A stretch of DNA of 64,000 bases, from positions 31,500-95,499 of the forward strand of contig NZ_PUEC01000012.1 in NCBI RefSeq assembly GCF_003024805.1. Reading direction: 5' to 3'. The notes beneath the pieces were generated by a model that was not told the origin of the DNA, did not search any database, and saw only the letters and a list, made by a program, of their open reading frames with translations. This DNA is from Duncaniella muris (GTDB lineage Bacteria; Bacteroidota; Bacteroidia; Bacteroidales; Muribaculaceae). Made by a program: the position numbers and the translations under genes. Shown here piece by piece: positions 63,034 through 64,000 of this stretch; within the stretch, counting starts at the first letter, position 1, and every line of letters starts with the position of its first letter.

Positions 63034-63666
63034 TTATAATTCAATTTGGTAATTAACATCAGGGACAATAAGTTTGAACTTCAAATCCCTGCTATTACAA
63101 AATTCTTGTATTTCCTTTATAATATCTTCTGTCTCTGATGGGATTATTATTTCTTCATTTGATGCTTTTGATTTTCTATTATTAAAGCATCGTATATTCA
63201 AAATTTGAACAGCCCATCCAATATTTAAAATCGGATAATACAGATATTTCCCATGCTTATTTGTTGGCAATAAAGCAGGCTGCAAAATTCTATAATGAAA
63301 TGGAAGATAGACATTCTTCGGCCGTTCTTGGATCTCAAATCTTGATAATATCAGATTGACCTCCCCGTTTGTTTTGATTATTGAATAAAAATGTTTCAGT
63401 ATTTCAAATTGGGCTGATATATTATCTTTAGGTAGACACCAATGCCTATCGGCTTCAAATGTCTTTCTATGCCGATAGGCATAAGAACTTCCAATGATGA
63501 CTTTTGATAAATTACGGTCTAAATTTTTATTGAAATTTTGCCATGTTGGATATTGTTCAATTAAGATTCGCTCAGCTTGTAGCACTTTTCGATTTACAAT
63601 TTTCAAACATGCAAACATAACAAATCCTATAATCAGGATTGTCGATATCATAACAGCAATATCCAT
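63034..63666 (-). CDS. Uncharacterised membrane-anchored protein
   Basis: I do not recognise this 210-residue protein. One hydrophobic helix (about 5-24, MISTILIIGFVMFACLKIV) anchors it, followed by a domain of about 185 residues. A segment KVIIGSSYAYRHRK (about 54-67) recalls the Gly-x-Ser nucleophile loop of SGNH-like proteins such as DltD or AlgX relatives, but no matching Asp/His block is evident, so that is only a guess. It ends in FKLIVPDVNYQIEL. It is first of the cotranscribed set with the reductase (2-base gap) and the MenD-like gene. Confidence 0.6.
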   Translation of the reverse strand: MDIAVMISTILIIGFVMFACLKIVNRKVLQAERILIEQYPTWQNFNKNLDRNLSKVIIGSSYAYRHRKTFEADRHWCLPKDNISAQFEILKHFYSIIKTNGEVNLILSRFEIQERPKNVYLPFHYRILQPALLPTNKHGKYLYYPILNIGWAVQILNIRCFNNRKSKASNEEIIIPSETEDIIKEIQEFCNSRDLKFKLIVPDVNYQIEL

Positions 63667-63714
63667 TTATCTAGTCAGTCAATATCGCTTTTTACTTTAA
63701 TTTTTTTCTAAAAT

Positions 63715-64000
63715 TCAATCCCTTTTAAAAATATCCCTCGTATAAACCTTTCCTTGAGCATCATCCAGACATACATCATAGCGGTTTGCTATGATGGCGT
63801 TGCTGAGACGCTTGAATTCGGTAAGATCGTTGACGACGCGAGAACCGAAGAATGTTGAACCGTCTTCAAGAGAAGGCTCATAGATGATGACCTCGGCGCC
63901 TTTGGCCTTGATACGCTTCATCACTCCCTGAATAGATGACTGGCGGAAATTATCGGAATTCGATTTCATCGTCAGACGATAGACACCGATTGTCACAGGG
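63715..64000 (-). CDS. UDP-glucose/nucleotide-sugar 6-dehydrogenase (partial, C-terminal end)
   Basis: Only the last about 95 codons are in the window; the gene continues past the right edge. The segment [20 protein letters not shown] matches the UDP-binding C-terminal domain of UDP-glucose or UDP-N-acetylsugar dehydrogenases, with [11 protein letters not shown] and [10 protein letters not shown] further on. Such enzymes make uronic-acid nucleotide sugars for capsules, in keeping with the adjoining locus. Base use is closer to the chromosome average than to the AT-rich genes on its left. The exact sugar cannot be assigned from this fragment. Confidence 0.88.
   Translation of the reverse strand, partial: PVTIGVYRLTMKSNSDNFRQSSIQGVMKRIKAKGAEVIIYEPSLEDGSTFFGSRVVNDLTEFKRLSNAIIANRYDVCLDDAQGKVYTRDIFKRD

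Overview
The window looks like a chromosomal segment from an anaerobic Bacteroidales bacterium, probably a gut member of the Muribaculaceae. The evidence is a SusC/SusD pair with an accompanying surface lipoprotein, type IX secretion genes (a PorU sortase and a plug-type protein), an Rnf complex, a C25/S9 peptidase complement, and Bacteroidota-type promoters (TTTG, 19-20 bp, TAnnTTTG) in front of several genes. The family assignment is inference. Most of the window is GC-rich; about 45.3-63.7 kb is clearly AT-rich.

Region by region: (1) 1-2,682, minus strand: rnfD-rnfG-rnfE-rnfA, with rnfA cut by the window edge. The usual rnfB and rnfC are not upstream; a pectin locus lies there instead. (2) 2.9-20.7 kb: a pectin/galacturonate utilisation locus in two divergent halves. 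The minus-strand half is susC-susD-DUF4957/DUF5123-type lipoprotein, for surface binding and import. The plus-strand half is GH43, pectin methylesterase, uxaB, uxaA, uxaC and an exuT-like transporter, for de-esterification, uptake and conversion of galacturonate to 2-keto-3-deoxygluconate. Between them lies a relic of a second DUF4957/DUF5123-type gene, and the locus arms carry matching inverted sequence. (3) 21-35 kb: housekeeping genes: a ferredoxin, gdhA, a DUF3109 protein, a type IX plug protein, a C_GCAxxG_C_C protein, ung, tRNA-Arg, tRNA-Leu, trpB2, porU, fmt, a YeiH-type transporter and miaA. A 321-bp element with nested inverted repeats lies at 23.7-24.1 kb. (4) 35-42.2 kb: an uncharacterised membrane protein, a dipeptidyl peptidase IV, a coiled-coil protein with an AT-hook-like patch and a C-terminal sliding-clamp motif, and a second GH43. 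(5) 42.3-64 kb, minus strand: a degenerate tyrosine recombinase, then a long surface-polysaccharide locus with nine or ten glycosyltransferases, three acyltransferases, a Wzy-type polymerase, a Wzx flippase and a pyruvyltransferase. At its promoter-proximal end it has a MenD-like thiamine-diphosphate enzyme, an aldo/keto reductase and an unknown membrane-anchored protein. The end of a nucleotide-sugar dehydrogenase lies at the right edge.

The most unusual items are the MenD-like/aldo-keto reductase module translationally coupled to the flippase, the coiled-coil protein ending in QLSLF, the relic gene with inverted flanks around susCD, the nested inverted-repeat element, and the recombinase that lacks its catalytic end.
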